Origin: Methylobacterium bullatum | GTDB taxonomy: Bacteria > Pseudomonadota > Alphaproteobacteria > Rhizobiales > Beijerinckiaceae | Direction of reading: 5' to 3' | Assembly (NCBI RefSeq): GCF_014845095.1 | Contig: NZ_NKUG01000054.1 | Coordinates: forward strand, 1-64,000 | Length of the DNA: 64,000 nucleotides | Shown here: one piece after another, positions 50,201-58,970 of the stretch | How the letters are laid out: each line of letters begins with the position of its first letter | Position numbering within the stretch: the stretch's first letter is position 1 | Position numbers and translations under genes: made by a program | The notes under the pieces: model-generated | The model's input: the letters and a program-made list of their open reading frames with translations, nothing else | The model's database searches: none | What the model was told of the DNA's origin: nothing

Positions 50201-50248
50201 TTCCTCCGGGTGCATCGCATCGATGAGCATCTTGTTGTTGTTGGCCAT
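47243..50248 (-). CDS. rne: Ribonuclease E
   Basis: 1001 aa. It cuts single-stranded RNA and organises the RNA degradosome. The S1 domain starts at about residue 36 ([29 protein letters not shown]) but is split by a long acidic, low-complexity insert (about 95-300, with runs of Asp, Glu and Ser), usual in alphaproteobacteria. The DNase I-like catalytic core has [16 protein letters not shown] and [12 protein letters not shown]; the zinc link [10 protein letters not shown] follows. The C-terminal third is disordered, with [9 protein letters not shown]-type and Pro/Val/Ala-rich stretches for RNA and protein binding. Confidence 0.95.
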   Translation of the reverse strand: [1001 protein letters not shown]

Positions 50249-51018
50249 GACGGACTTTCATGGCGATCGACGTCGTCCTTCTGCAGCCGAACTGTCCCGG
50301 CGAAGCGCTGCCCGATTCCGGCCCATCGGGCGTCGGGGGGAGCGCACGCCCAGGCCCGACGATGCGGGCCAGGGGGGCTTTGGGGAAGGGATTGCCGTCA
50401 ACCGCCGCTAGGCGCCGGTGATCGGCGCGCGTGGGGTTGAACATGGCCAGGGCCGACGGCGAACCGGCGCCACGCGAAACGCGTACGCTTTGAACACGAG
50501 CAACGGCAACCGATGCTGTGCGTCCGTCCATCCGCTCCCTGACCTCACGAAGACTTTGAGACCGTGCAAATGCCGGCCGCTGATTTCCAGAACGGCGACT
50601 TGGCGAAACGATCGCCGCATGCACCGGTACCCACCCGAATTCAAAAACGCCGACGGACTTGACGCGGAGAGCCGACTGCGAGGCGACACGGCGACTGGCC
50701 AGGACGCTCTCGCGGGCCGCGAATGAGACCGCACGACACCCGGGGAGGGACAGTACCATTACAGATCGTCGCGGGCGCTTGGCAAGCAGCAAGAGCATGC
50801 CGCCACAACTTTGACGCCTTGGCGCCCAGGCGGGCATCCGGTTCGGTCCTGTCGCCCCACACCAACATCCAGGCTGCTTCGCCATCCGGCCGGAGAGGAA
50901 CGGTTAACCATCCCGGCCGTATCCCTTATCGAACACTCGCGCTTCCCAAGGCCCCTCGGTTCCGGAAGTCTGTTGGTTCCAACGGCCCCCTGGTTTCAGG
51001 ACAACGACTGCCGGATCG
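50249..51018. other. 770-base divergent region between rne and amiC
   Basis: No protein gene is convincing here. A hairpin (GGCCCG ACGATG CGGGCC, 50353-50370) lies in what would be the rne 5' leader, a region that often takes part in RNase E self-control. Promoters for rne and amiC must be inside. I cannot place them or exclude a small RNA. Confidence 0.4.
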
Positions 51019-52293
51019 ATGCCGCCTCTCGCTCGCCTGCTGCGCCACGCAATTGTCCTATCCGCCCTCGCGATGGCTGTTCCGGTCGTGGCCCAGGACG
51101 ACATCCGGACGAATCCGACAGTATCCGGGCAACAATCGGCCGTCGCCATCGCGGCGGACCTCTCCACCGGTGCGGGCGGATCGACCAAGCTGACCCTCAC
51201 ATTGTCGAAATCGATCGAGGCGCGCACCTTTGTCATGGAGCGGCCCGACCGGGTCGTCATCGATCTTACGGAAGTGAACTTTCAACTCGCACCTGACACC
51301 GGACGACGCCGCGAAGGGTTGGTCTCTTCCTTCCGATACGGCCTGTTCGCTCCGGGTCGCTCGCGCATCGTCGTCGACCTTGCTCAGCCGGCCACAGTCG
51401 GGCGCATCGAAACGACGACGCGCATGCGAGACGGCGCCATCCTCCTCTCGATAGAGTTCCAGCGGGCCGACCGCGACACCTTCCGTCGCGCCGCTGTGGC
51501 AAACGACCCGTCACCTCCGGCCCGCAAGGAAGCCATGGCAGAACCGAGTGATTCCCGGCCGTTGATCATGATCGATGCCGGGCATGGCGGCATCGATCCA
51601 GGCGCCATCGCTGCCTCGGGCATCTTCGAAAAGGACATCGTGTTTGGCTTCGCCCAGGCCCTCGTCGGTAAGCTCGAAGCGTCCGGCCGCTACAGGGTGC
51701 GGATGACACGTGATCGCGACGTGTTCGTTCCTCTGGCCGAGCGCGTGCGAATCGCCCGCGAGGCCAGCGCCGATCTCTTCGTCTCGATCCATGCTGATTC
51801 CATCTCGTCGGCCCCGCAAGTGCGCGGCGCGACGATCTATACTGGCTCCGAAAAGGCCACGGACGCCGAATCGGCCAAGCTCGCAGAGCGTGAGAACAAG
51901 GCGGATTCGACCGCCGGCACAGATTCCGGCCAAGGTCCCGGCCACATCGCCGACATCCTCCAGGAACTCACTTTGCGCGAGACGCGCACCTTCTCGTCGG
52001 GCTTCGCCAAGGGTCTTATGTCCTATCTCAGCCCCGTCATGGAGCTGAGCAACAAACCGCATCGTGAAGCGGGTTTCGTGGTCCTGCGTTCGCCGGACGT
52101 GCCGTCAGTGCTGGTGGAGCTCGGCTACCTGTCGAGCAAGCGCGACCTCGACCTGCTGCAGTCCGAAGCCTGGCGCGCCGATGTCACAGGCGGGATGGCG
52201 AAGGCCATTGACGCATTTTTTGCTAACCGTACTTCCCTGACACGGCCGGTGCCGCCGCGCCGCTCTGCGGCAATCGCCCCAGTTTCACCATAG
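51019..52293 (+). CDS. amiC: N-acetylmuramoyl-L-alanine amidase (AMIN plus Amidase_3)
   Basis: 424 aa. Signal peptide (about 1-25, ending VVAQ), an AMIN domain (about 45-150, targeting to the septal wall) and a zinc amidase_3 domain (about 185-400). Zinc and catalytic residues lie in MIDAGHGGIDPGAI, GIFEKDIVFGFA (Glu), SIHADS (His) and SVLVELGYLSSKRDLDLL (Glu). It cleaves the bond between muramic acid and the stem peptide during cell separation. The gene sits next to a PBP1A gene, a usual pairing in this class. Confidence 0.93.
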   Translation: MPPLARLLRHAIVLSALAMAVPVVAQDDIRTNPTVSGQQSAVAIAADLSTGAGGSTKLTLTLSKSIEARTFVMERPDRVVIDLTEVNFQLAPDTGRRREGLVSSFRYGLFAPGRSRIVVDLAQPATVGRIETTTRMRDGAILLSIEFQRADRDTFRRAAVANDPSPPARKEAMAEPSDSRPLIMIDAGHGGIDPGAIAASGIFEKDIVFGFAQALVGKLEASGRYRVRMTRDRDVFVPLAERVRIAREASADLFVSIHADSISSAPQVRGATIYTGSEKATDAESAKLAERENKADSTAGTDSGQGPGHIADILQELTLRETRTFSSGFAKGLMSYLSPVMELSNKPHREAGFVVLRSPDVPSVLVELGYLSSKRDLDLLQSEAWRADVTGGMAKAIDAFFANRTSLTRPVPPRRSAAIAPVSP

Positions 52294-52466
52294 ATACGGT
52301 GTGAAACCGGGGCTCACGGCGCCCCGGCTCGGAATAGGCCTCTCACGCCTTCCGAACGATAGCGGGTCGTCGCGTCATTCTTGCCTTTCCGGGACGATTG
52401 AGGTCTCGGTCATCCTCGCCTCTCGGCCGGACCGGCAGCGGCAGATCATCGACGGACGGGACCCGG

Positions 52467-54887
52467 ATGCGCTTCATCCTTCGTTTCTTCGGCTTCCTGT
52501 TCAGCATCGGGGCGATGTTGTTCGTGCTGCTGTCGGCAGCCGGCGCGTATTTCTATTACACCTACAGTCAGGATCTGCCCGATCACGCCGCCCTCGCCAA
52601 TTATGAGCCGCCGGTGATGAGCCGCGTCCACGCAGCGGATGGCAGCCTGCTCGCAGAATATGCCAACGAGCGCCGGCTCTACCTGCCGATCCAGGCGATG
52701 CCGAAGATCGTCGTGGCCGCCTTCCTCTCGGCCGAGGACAAGAACTTCTACAAGCATGGCGGCATCGACCCCGAGGGGGTCGTGCGGGCGATCTTGACCA
52801 ACGCCAAGAGTGGCAAGAAGCAGGGCGCCTCGACCATCACCCAGCAGGTGGCGAAAAACTTCTTGCTCACCAACGAGCAGACCTTCGACCGCAAGATCAA
52901 AGAGGCATTGATCGCCCTGCGGATCGAGTCGGCCTACTCCAAGGACAAGATCCTCGAGCTCTACCTCAACGAAATCTTCCTCGGCACCATCGTGCCCGGC
53001 CGCAACCTGCACGGGGTCGCCGCCGCCGCACTCGATTATTTCGGCAAGTCCGTCCACGAGCTGACGATCAACGAGGCTGCCTATCTGGCCGCGCTGCCGA
53101 AAGGCCCCAACAACTATCACCCCTATCGTCAGACCCAGAAGGCCCTCGACCGACGCAACGAGATCATCGGCCTTATGGCCGTGAACGGCTACATCACGAA
53201 GGAAGAAGGAGAAGCCGCGCGTAAGATGCCGCTCGGCGTCAACCCGCGCGTCGCCTTCGCCAACGCCGCCAATGCCAACTACTTCACGGAAGAGGTTCGC
53301 CGCGAGATCACGGAACGCTACGGCGAAAAGAAGCTCTATGAGGGCGGGCTCTCCGTGCGCGCCACCCTAGATCCGAAGATGCAGGCCTGGGCGCGCAAGG
53401 CGCTCGTGGATGGCCTGATCCGTTACGATCAATCTCACGGATGGCGGGGAGCTCAGGCGAAGGTCGATCTCGTCGGCCGCGATTGGGGTCTCGCCGTTGC
53501 CGAAGTGCCGGGCCTCGGTGACGTCCAACCTTGGCGTCTCGCCGTCGTCCTGAGCACGACGGGAGGCGTTGCTCAGATCGGCTTGCAGCCCCGCCGCGAG
53601 GCATCCGGTCAAGTCTCGAAGGAGCGTGAGACCGGCACTATCGCCGCCGACGGCACCCGCTGGACCGGACGCTCGCCATCGGCAGCGCTCAATGCCGGCG
53701 ATGTCATCTATGTCGAGGCCATCGACGGGGGGCGCGGACAGTACCGGCTGCGCCAGCGTCCGGAGGTCTCCGGCGCCATCGTCGCCATGGACCCCTATAC
53801 CGGACGCGTCCACGCCATGGTCGGGGGATTCTCCTATGACGAGAGCCAGTTCAACCGTGCGACGCAGGCCCAGCGTCAGCCGGGCTCGTCGTTCAAGCCG
53901 ATCGTCTACTCGGCCGCCCTCGACAACGGTTACACGCCGTCTTCGATCGTACAGGACTCGCCGATCACCATTGAGGCCGGTCCCGGCCAGGAAGCGTGGT
54001 CTCCGTCGAACTACGACGGCAAGGCGGGCGGCCCGCATACGCTCCGCTACGGGATCGAGCATTCGAAGAACCTGATGACCGTGCGGCTGGCCAAGGATGT
54101 CGGCATGCCGCTCATCGCCGAATACGCCCGCCGCTTCGGTGTCTACGACGATATGCTCCCCGTCCTGCCGATGTCGCTCGGGGCGGGCGAAACGACCGTC
54201 ATGCGCATGGTCACCGCCTATTCCATGCTGGCCAATGGCGGCCGCCGTATTCGCCCGACCCTCATCGACCGCATCCAGGATCGTGTCGGCGAAACCATCT
54301 ACAAGCACGACAACCGAAAGTGTCTCGGCTGCGACGCTGAAAAGTGGTCCGGCCAGGACGAGCCGAAGCTGGTGGATGATTCGGAGCAGGTCCTCGATCC
54401 ACTCACTGCCTACCAGATGGTCTCGATCATGGAGGGCGTCGTCCAGCGCGGCACCGCGACATTGCTGAAGCAGATCGGCAAGCCGCTCGCCGGCAAGACC
54501 GGCACGACGAACGATGCCAAGGACGCGTGGTTCGTCGGCTTCTCGCCGGACCTCGCGGTCGGGGTCTATATCGGCTTCGACAAGCCGCGCTCGCTCGGCG
54601 ACCGCGCAACCGGTGGCGGTCTCGCGGCGCCTGTGGCCCTCGACTTCCTGAAACAGGCCCTTAAGGACAAGCCGCCGACACCGTTCCGTGTGCCGCCCGG
54701 CATCAAGCTAATCCGCGTCAACGTCGCCTCCGGCATGCGCGCCGGCTCCGGGGAAGGCTCCGGTACGATTCTCGAGGCGTTCAAGCCGGGCACCGCCCCG
54801 CCCGACGCCTACGTCGCGGCGCCGGCCGCTCCCGCCGCCGTACCGGCGGACGCCGACCGTGCGGCACAGGCTGGTGGATTGTACTGA
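52467..54887 (+). CDS. mrcA: Penicillin-binding protein 1A
   Basis: 806 aa, bifunctional. A short cytoplasmic start and one membrane helix (about 8-30) precede the glycosyltransferase domain with AAFLSAEDKNFYKHGG (catalytic Glu) and GASTITQQVAKNFLL, EIFLGTIVPGRNLHGV. An OB-like linker follows (about 300-430). The transpeptidase has QPGSSFKPIVYSAALDNG (Ser-X-X-Lys), EHSKNLMT (Ser-X-Asn) and AGKTGTTNDAKDAWFVG (KTG). It builds and cross-links peptidoglycan in the periplasm. I use ATG 52467; the longer frame is not conserved. The Ala/Pro end is typical. Confidence 0.95.
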   Translation: MRFILRFFGFLFSIGAMLFVLLSAAGAYFYYTYSQDLPDHAALANYEPPVMSRVHAADGSLLAEYANERRLYLPIQAMPKIVVAAFLSAEDKNFYKHGGIDPEGVVRAILTNAKSGKKQGASTITQQVAKNFLLTNEQTFDRKIKEALIALRIESAYSKDKILELYLNEIFLGTIVPGRNLHGVAAAALDYFGKSVHELTINEAAYLAALPKGPNNYHPYRQTQKALDRRNEIIGLMAVNGYITKEEGEAARKMPLGVNPRVAFANAANANYFTEEVRREITERYGEKKLYEGGLSVRATLDPKMQAWARKALVDGLIRYDQSHGWRGAQAKVDLVGRDWGLAVAEVPGLGDVQPWRLAVVLSTTGGVAQIGLQPRREASGQVSKERETGTIAADGTRWTGRSPSAALNAGDVIYVEAIDGGRGQYRLRQRPEVSGAIVAMDPYTGRVHAMVGGFSYDESQFNRATQAQRQPGSSFKPIVYSAALDNGYTPSSIVQDSPITIEAGPGQEAWSPSNYDGKAGGPHTLRYGIEHSKNLMTVRLAKDVGMPLIAEYARRFGVYDDMLPVLPMSLGAGETTVMRMVTAYSMLANGGRRIRPTLIDRIQDRVGETIYKHDNRKCLGCDAEKWSGQDEPKLVDDSEQVLDPLTAYQMVSIMEGVVQRGTATLLKQIGKPLAGKTGTTNDAKDAWFVGFSPDLAVGVYIGFDKPRSLGDRATGGGLAAPVALDFLKQALKDKPPTPFRVPPGIKLIRVNVASGMRAGSGEGSGTILEAFKPGTAPPDAYVAAPAAPAAVPADADRAAQAGGLY

Positions 54888-54914
54888 GAGCGAGCTCCGC
54901 GGGGATCCCATTCC

Positions 54915-54947
54915 GGGTCATCGGGCGCTGACTGCGCTCGATGACCC
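54915..54947. repeat. Hairpin between converging genes
   Basis: GGGTCATCG and CGATGACCC form a 9-bp stem extended by a wobble pair and four more pairs, 14 in all, with a 5-base loop. It has no T run on either strand, but its place between the PBP1A and TonB receptor genes suggests a shared 3' end structure. Confidence 0.5.
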
Positions 54948-55067
54948 AAAAGCCGCAGGAAGCCGAAGCGTTCATGGAGCCGGCAACGAGGAAGTGAGAA
55001 CCCGTCTCGGTCCGGCCTTGCGCCCCATCCGATCAGGCGGTTTTGCCGGGTGATGGGAACGCCCCCC

Positions 55068-57155
55068 TCAAAAGGAAGCTCGCACGCCCCCGAAGAAGCT
55101 GCGACCGACGCCAGGGTAGAAGGCGGTCGGATTGCCGCCCATCGTCACTGCGTTGTTCACCACCGCCACGTCAGAGACGTAACGTGTATCGGCGAGATTG
55201 CGGGCGTCGAGGAACAGCGACACCCCATTCGAGAAGTCGATGCCGGTTTGGACGTTGATCAGGGTGTAGCCAGGCACCTGCAGGGTGTTGGCATGATCCG
55301 AGAAGGCGCCTCGCGGCACCCAATCCACCGAAGGGCTGAGGTGAAAGCCGCTCGGGTGGGTATAGGTGACGACGCTGCGCAGCACGTCTTGAGGGATGCC
55401 GGCGATTTGATTGTCGCCAAAGACCGGATCGCCGACGAACCGGAAATCGTTATGCGTCCAGACCTGCGACGCCGAGACTCGGTCGCCGACCCCGGTGAGG
55501 TCACGGATGATGTCGAGGGAAACGGCCGCCTCGACGCCCTGGTGGATCGTGCGCGGCGAATTGAAAGTCGCCGCAGGGATGTTGCGACCCGGATCGACAG
55601 AAAAGTTGATGAGCTCGTCCCGGACTTCCGAGCGATAGAGCGTCACGTCCCATGCGAGGCGGTCAAGGCGGCCACGTGTGCCAGCCTCGTAGGTCCAGGC
55701 CCGCTGGGCCTGAAGCGGCACGAATTGCGTCGTCGTCCCAATCGTCTGTGTCAGGTCAGTGAAGTCCGGCACGTCGCGGGAGCGGGTGATGTCCGCGAAA
55801 ACTTGGATGTCGGGCAGCGGCTGCCAGATCAGTCCGAGCTTCGGGTTGATCCCCTGATAGGTCCGGTTGTCGAATTTCACCGCCGGGTTTGGGCCGAAGC
55901 CGCCCTTATCGCTATAGGTCCGGTTCGAGGAGAACGCCTTCGCCCCGGTCATCAAGGCGACATCCGGCAGGAACCAGAACCGGTTCTCGCCATAGGCCTC
56001 GTAGTTCGATGAGCTCTGAAGCGCGTTCAGAGTCTGCGCTCCGCGCTGTCCGGCGACGTTTTGGAACTGCAGCGCCGAGTTCTGACCGGCGAAGGCACGA
56101 AGGCCGAGGATCGTGTCGTTGCGGTATCCGCCGATGTCGAAGGTGCCGGCCCAATGCGGGGAGATGCCGTAGGTCCAGCCGTCTTGGTCGATGACCTGGA
56201 AGATCGGGTGATAGAGCGATTTGTGGATCGCCCAGGTGTCGATATCGAGCTTGCCCACATCGAGGGCGAACGACGTGCGATTGGCCACCCGCTCCGTCTC
56301 GACTTTGCGCGACTGGTTGCCCGAAATGGCGCTCGGATTGGCCATGGTCGGGTTGTTAAGCGCGTCCCAGAGTCTGAGCGTTCCGGGCAGCTTCTGATCG
56401 GTGAGGTAGATGCCGACGTAGAACCGCGTCTCGACACCGGGTGCGAGCCGGTAGCCGACATTGGCGTTGAAATTCTGGGTCCGCTGGGTTTCGTGGTCGC
56501 GAAAACCATCGGAATTGGTCAGCGTGCCACTGATGAGGAAATCGACTGGGCCGGAGATCCGCGAGAACTGGAAGTGCTCTCGGATAGTGCCAAAGCTGCC
56601 GCCATCGACGCGCAGGATGTTTGGCGCGAAGGCCGTCTGGGCAGTGGGCGTGATAAAGTTGATTGCGCCGCCCAGGGTCGTCGCACCGAAGGTGAGCGCG
56701 TTGCCACCCTTATAGACTTCGACAGAGCGCAGAGCGAGCGGATCAATCTGGTAGAAGTCACCGCTGCCGTCCGCCGAGTTCACCGGGATTCCATCCTGCA
56801 GCAGTTCCAATCCACGCAGATGGAAGCCGCGCGAAATGCCCGAGCCGCGCACCGACAGGCGCATTTCCTGACCGTAGCGCTGCTGCACGAACACGCCGGG
56901 CGTGTCCTTCAGGACGTCGCGTAGGGTATTGGCGTAGCGATTCTGGAAGTCCTTGGCATCGACGAAAGCCACCGAACCGACAGTAGCGTTCACCGCAGCC
57001 CGCTGTGCGGCAACACTCGGCACGGTGAGTGAACCGGGCGTTGTCCCTTGAACGCTAAGCTCGGGCAGTTCTGCATTCGCCACGCCCTGAGCGAAGGCGG
57101 ATGTGGAGGAGAGGAGGATGAGCGCGAACGCCCCCGGAAGACGTGACGACGGCAT
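55068..57155 (-). CDS. TonB-dependent outer-membrane receptor (copper-cluster member)
   Basis: 695 aa. A signal peptide (about 1-23) precedes the plug domain: TLRDVLKDTPGVFVQQRYGQEM, RLSVRGSGISRGFHLRGLELLQDGIPVN and TFGATTLGGAINFITPT, then a 22-strand barrel ending in GRSFFGGVRASF with the usual C-terminal Phe. It lacks the N-terminal signalling extension of FecA. The two genes upstream on the same strand encode copper-handling families, so copper or a copper complex is the likely ligand; that is an inference. ATG 57155 is chosen to give a proper signal peptide. Confidence 0.88.
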   Translation of the reverse strand: MPSSRLPGAFALILLSSTSAFAQGVANAELPELSVQGTTPGSLTVPSVAAQRAAVNATVGSVAFVDAKDFQNRYANTLRDVLKDTPGVFVQQRYGQEMRLSVRGSGISRGFHLRGLELLQDGIPVNSADGSGDFYQIDPLALRSVEVYKGGNALTFGATTLGGAINFITPTAQTAFAPNILRVDGGSFGTIREHFQFSRISGPVDFLISGTLTNSDGFRDHETQRTQNFNANVGYRLAPGVETRFYVGIYLTDQKLPGTLRLWDALNNPTMANPSAISGNQSRKVETERVANRTSFALDVGKLDIDTWAIHKSLYHPIFQVIDQDGWTYGISPHWAGTFDIGGYRNDTILGLRAFAGQNSALQFQNVAGQRGAQTLNALQSSSNYEAYGENRFWFLPDVALMTGAKAFSSNRTYSDKGGFGPNPAVKFDNRTYQGINPKLGLIWQPLPDIQVFADITRSRDVPDFTDLTQTIGTTTQFVPLQAQRAWTYEAGTRGRLDRLAWDVTLYRSEVRDELINFSVDPGRNIPAATFNSPRTIHQGVEAAVSLDIIRDLTGVGDRVSASQVWTHNDFRFVGDPVFGDNQIAGIPQDVLRSVVTYTHPSGFHLSPSVDWVPRGAFSDHANTLQVPGYTLINVQTGIDFSNGVSLFLDARNLADTRYVSDVAVVNNAVTMGGNPTAFYPGVGRSFFGGVRASF

Positions 57156-57291
57156 GGCAGGGAGCTCCGGATCCCGCGCCATGAAACACTCCGCCCCATC
57201 GAGGCAGAGGAGCGGCGGGTCCTGAAAGAGAAAGGGAGTGCGCGCGATTGGCGAAACCGCCAAAGCGCGAAGCCGGTCCGGAATCGGACGC

Positions 57292-58293
57292 TCAGTGCTG
57301 GTGTTGTCCGGCCGCCGGTTCGCTTGCTGCAGGCGCGTTCGGTGCCCTGGCGCCAATGGGCGCGACGGCGAAGGTGACCGGTACGGTCCCCGCGCGCTCG
57401 AACACCAAGTTCCCCGAGATCGGTTCGCCTACTTTTGGCGATGCCTTCAGCCCCTCGAACATCAGGTGATAGCTGCCGGGCTTTAACTCCACGGTCTCGC
57501 CGGGCTTCAGCACGAGTCCGCCTTCCACCACGGCCATCTTCATCACCCCGCCATCCATCGTCATGGAATGGATCGACCCGGATGCAGCGATGGGGATGGA
57601 AGCGGAGATCAACTTATCCGCCAGTTTGCCGGTATTACTGATTCGGACATATCCACCAGCGACGGTGGCGCCGCCGGGCGTGGCGCGCATCCACGGCGTA
57701 TCGATGGTGAGGTCGCCGGCCTTGTTCTGGCCCGAGGAGGATGACGCCGCGCGCGACGGTGCCAGGGCCTGAGCCGCGACGATGGTGACGCCCGGTGCGG
57801 GGGATTTCAGCGCATGGGCGTCCTGCCCCGGCGCGGGGATGTCTCTCCAGCGATGATTGCCATTCGTGCAATCCTGCTCGACCGGGAAGTACACGGTCTC
57901 GCCGGGTGCGAACGCATCGGAGATGCGGGCAAGGAAGGTGAACTCGTCGACCTGATCGTCCGGCAATTGGCCACCACTCCAGGTGATGGTCTTCACCCCA
58001 TTGGAAATGTCGCCGTGATAATAGGGATAGGGCTTGGCGTAGGGTCCTCTTTCCGTTGTCACACTCCAGCCCGGCTTCGGCATCGGCTTAGCGCCGATGA
58101 CACCCTCAGGAATCGTGACGCTCACCCGATTGGTCGGTTCGCCGTTGCACCCATGGGTGACTTGGAGCACGCCGCGATAGCTCGCGTTCGCGCTTGCCTC
58201 CTTCCGCTCCATCGTGGCGTGAGAGAAGGCAGCGCCGGTAGGGAGGGTGACGAGGAGCGCCGCGGCAAGCTCCGACCACAAGATCCGTTTCAT
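57292..58293 (-). CDS. YcnI (DUF1775) - PCuAC copper chaperone fusion
   Basis: 333 aa. Signal peptide (about 1-24), after which the mature chain would begin with His (AFS|HATMERKEA), the metal ligand of DUF1775/YcnI proteins. DUF1775 covers about 25-165 and includes a Trp in TITWSGG. A linker leads to a PCuAC domain (about 195-310) with an H-x10-M-x22-H-x-M copper(I) motif (IHSMTMDGGVMKM ... YHLM). The end is GQHQH. Separate YcnI and PCuAC proteins are known; here they are one chain. It would hold copper in the periplasm for cuproenzyme assembly. Confidence 0.9.
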   Translation of the reverse strand: MKRILWSELAAALLVTLPTGAAFSHATMERKEASANASYRGVLQVTHGCNGEPTNRVSVTIPEGVIGAKPMPKPGWSVTTERGPYAKPYPYYHGDISNGVKTITWSGGQLPDDQVDEFTFLARISDAFAPGETVYFPVEQDCTNGNHRWRDIPAPGQDAHALKSPAPGVTIVAAQALAPSRAASSSSGQNKAGDLTIDTPWMRATPGGATVAGGYVRISNTGKLADKLISASIPIAASGSIHSMTMDGGVMKMAVVEGGLVLKPGETVELKPGSYHLMFEGLKASPKVGEPISGNLVFERAGTVPVTFAVAPIGARAPNAPAASEPAAGQHQH

Positions 58294-58335
58294 GATGAAT
58301 GTCCGTATCTGAAGGAATCGAGGTATCGAATCGCT

Positions 58336-58740
58336 TCAGGCGGCGGGTGGACCTCGCGGATGGGGGATAGAACCCGGTGGCCCGCGTGCACCGAGGTCGG
58401 CTACGTCGCGCCAGATCAGATGGATGACGGATGTGGCCGGCCAGACGATCGCGCTGGACGCGAGCACCGGTTGATCAGCTGAAACGGTTGCGACTGCCGA
58501 CGTGCAGCAAAGCTTGTGGCCGACGTGGGACGAACCGTCTGGCTGCTGCGCGGCAAGATCGCCATCCATCAGGCCAGAACAGATCGGATCGGCATGACCA
58601 GCCGCGGGGAGTGGCATCAGAGTCGCAAGGAAGACCTGCAGCACGAACGCATAGAGCGCGATCACCGCCGTGATCACGCGCCCGCCGCCCGCCGCTGAAA
58701 CTCCCGACATCATACCTCCAGCGCTTACCCCAACGGACAT
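58336..58740 (-). CDS. DUF2946 family membrane protein
   Basis: 134 aa. One hydrophobic helix (about 20-42, ITAVIALYAFVLQVFLATLM) followed by a periplasmic part with DPICSG, HVGHKLCC and a final Pro/Arg-rich stretch, as in DUF2946 proteins that often neighbour copper genes. The Cys and His residues could bind metal. The start is uncertain: ATG 58740 is used, but GGAGGT lies just before the paired ATGs at 58713/58710. It is 42 bases upstream of the YcnI-PCuAC gene and heads the cluster. Confidence 0.72.
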   Translation of the reverse strand: MSVGVSAGGMMSGVSAAGGGRVITAVIALYAFVLQVFLATLMPLPAAGHADPICSGLMDGDLAAQQPDGSSHVGHKLCCTSAVATVSADQPVLASSAIVWPATSVIHLIWRDVADLGARGPPGSIPHPRGPPAA

Positions 58741-58970
58741 AATCCCGCCATACCGTCGACGAGGCGTGGCGCCGTGATGTTGCATGTGCGCTGCAGTACA
58801 GGACAAGCCGCGATTTAATCTGACGGCGCCACATTCTAGCCCGGACCGCATGACTTCTTAACCGTGCCCCGACACGTTCGCGGCACAGGACTTTCGGTGG
58901 CCGTTCTCAATCACGGCCATGCCCCGACGGCCTCGTGCCGCTTCACAGGTCAGATCAGAGTTTCCGTCCG

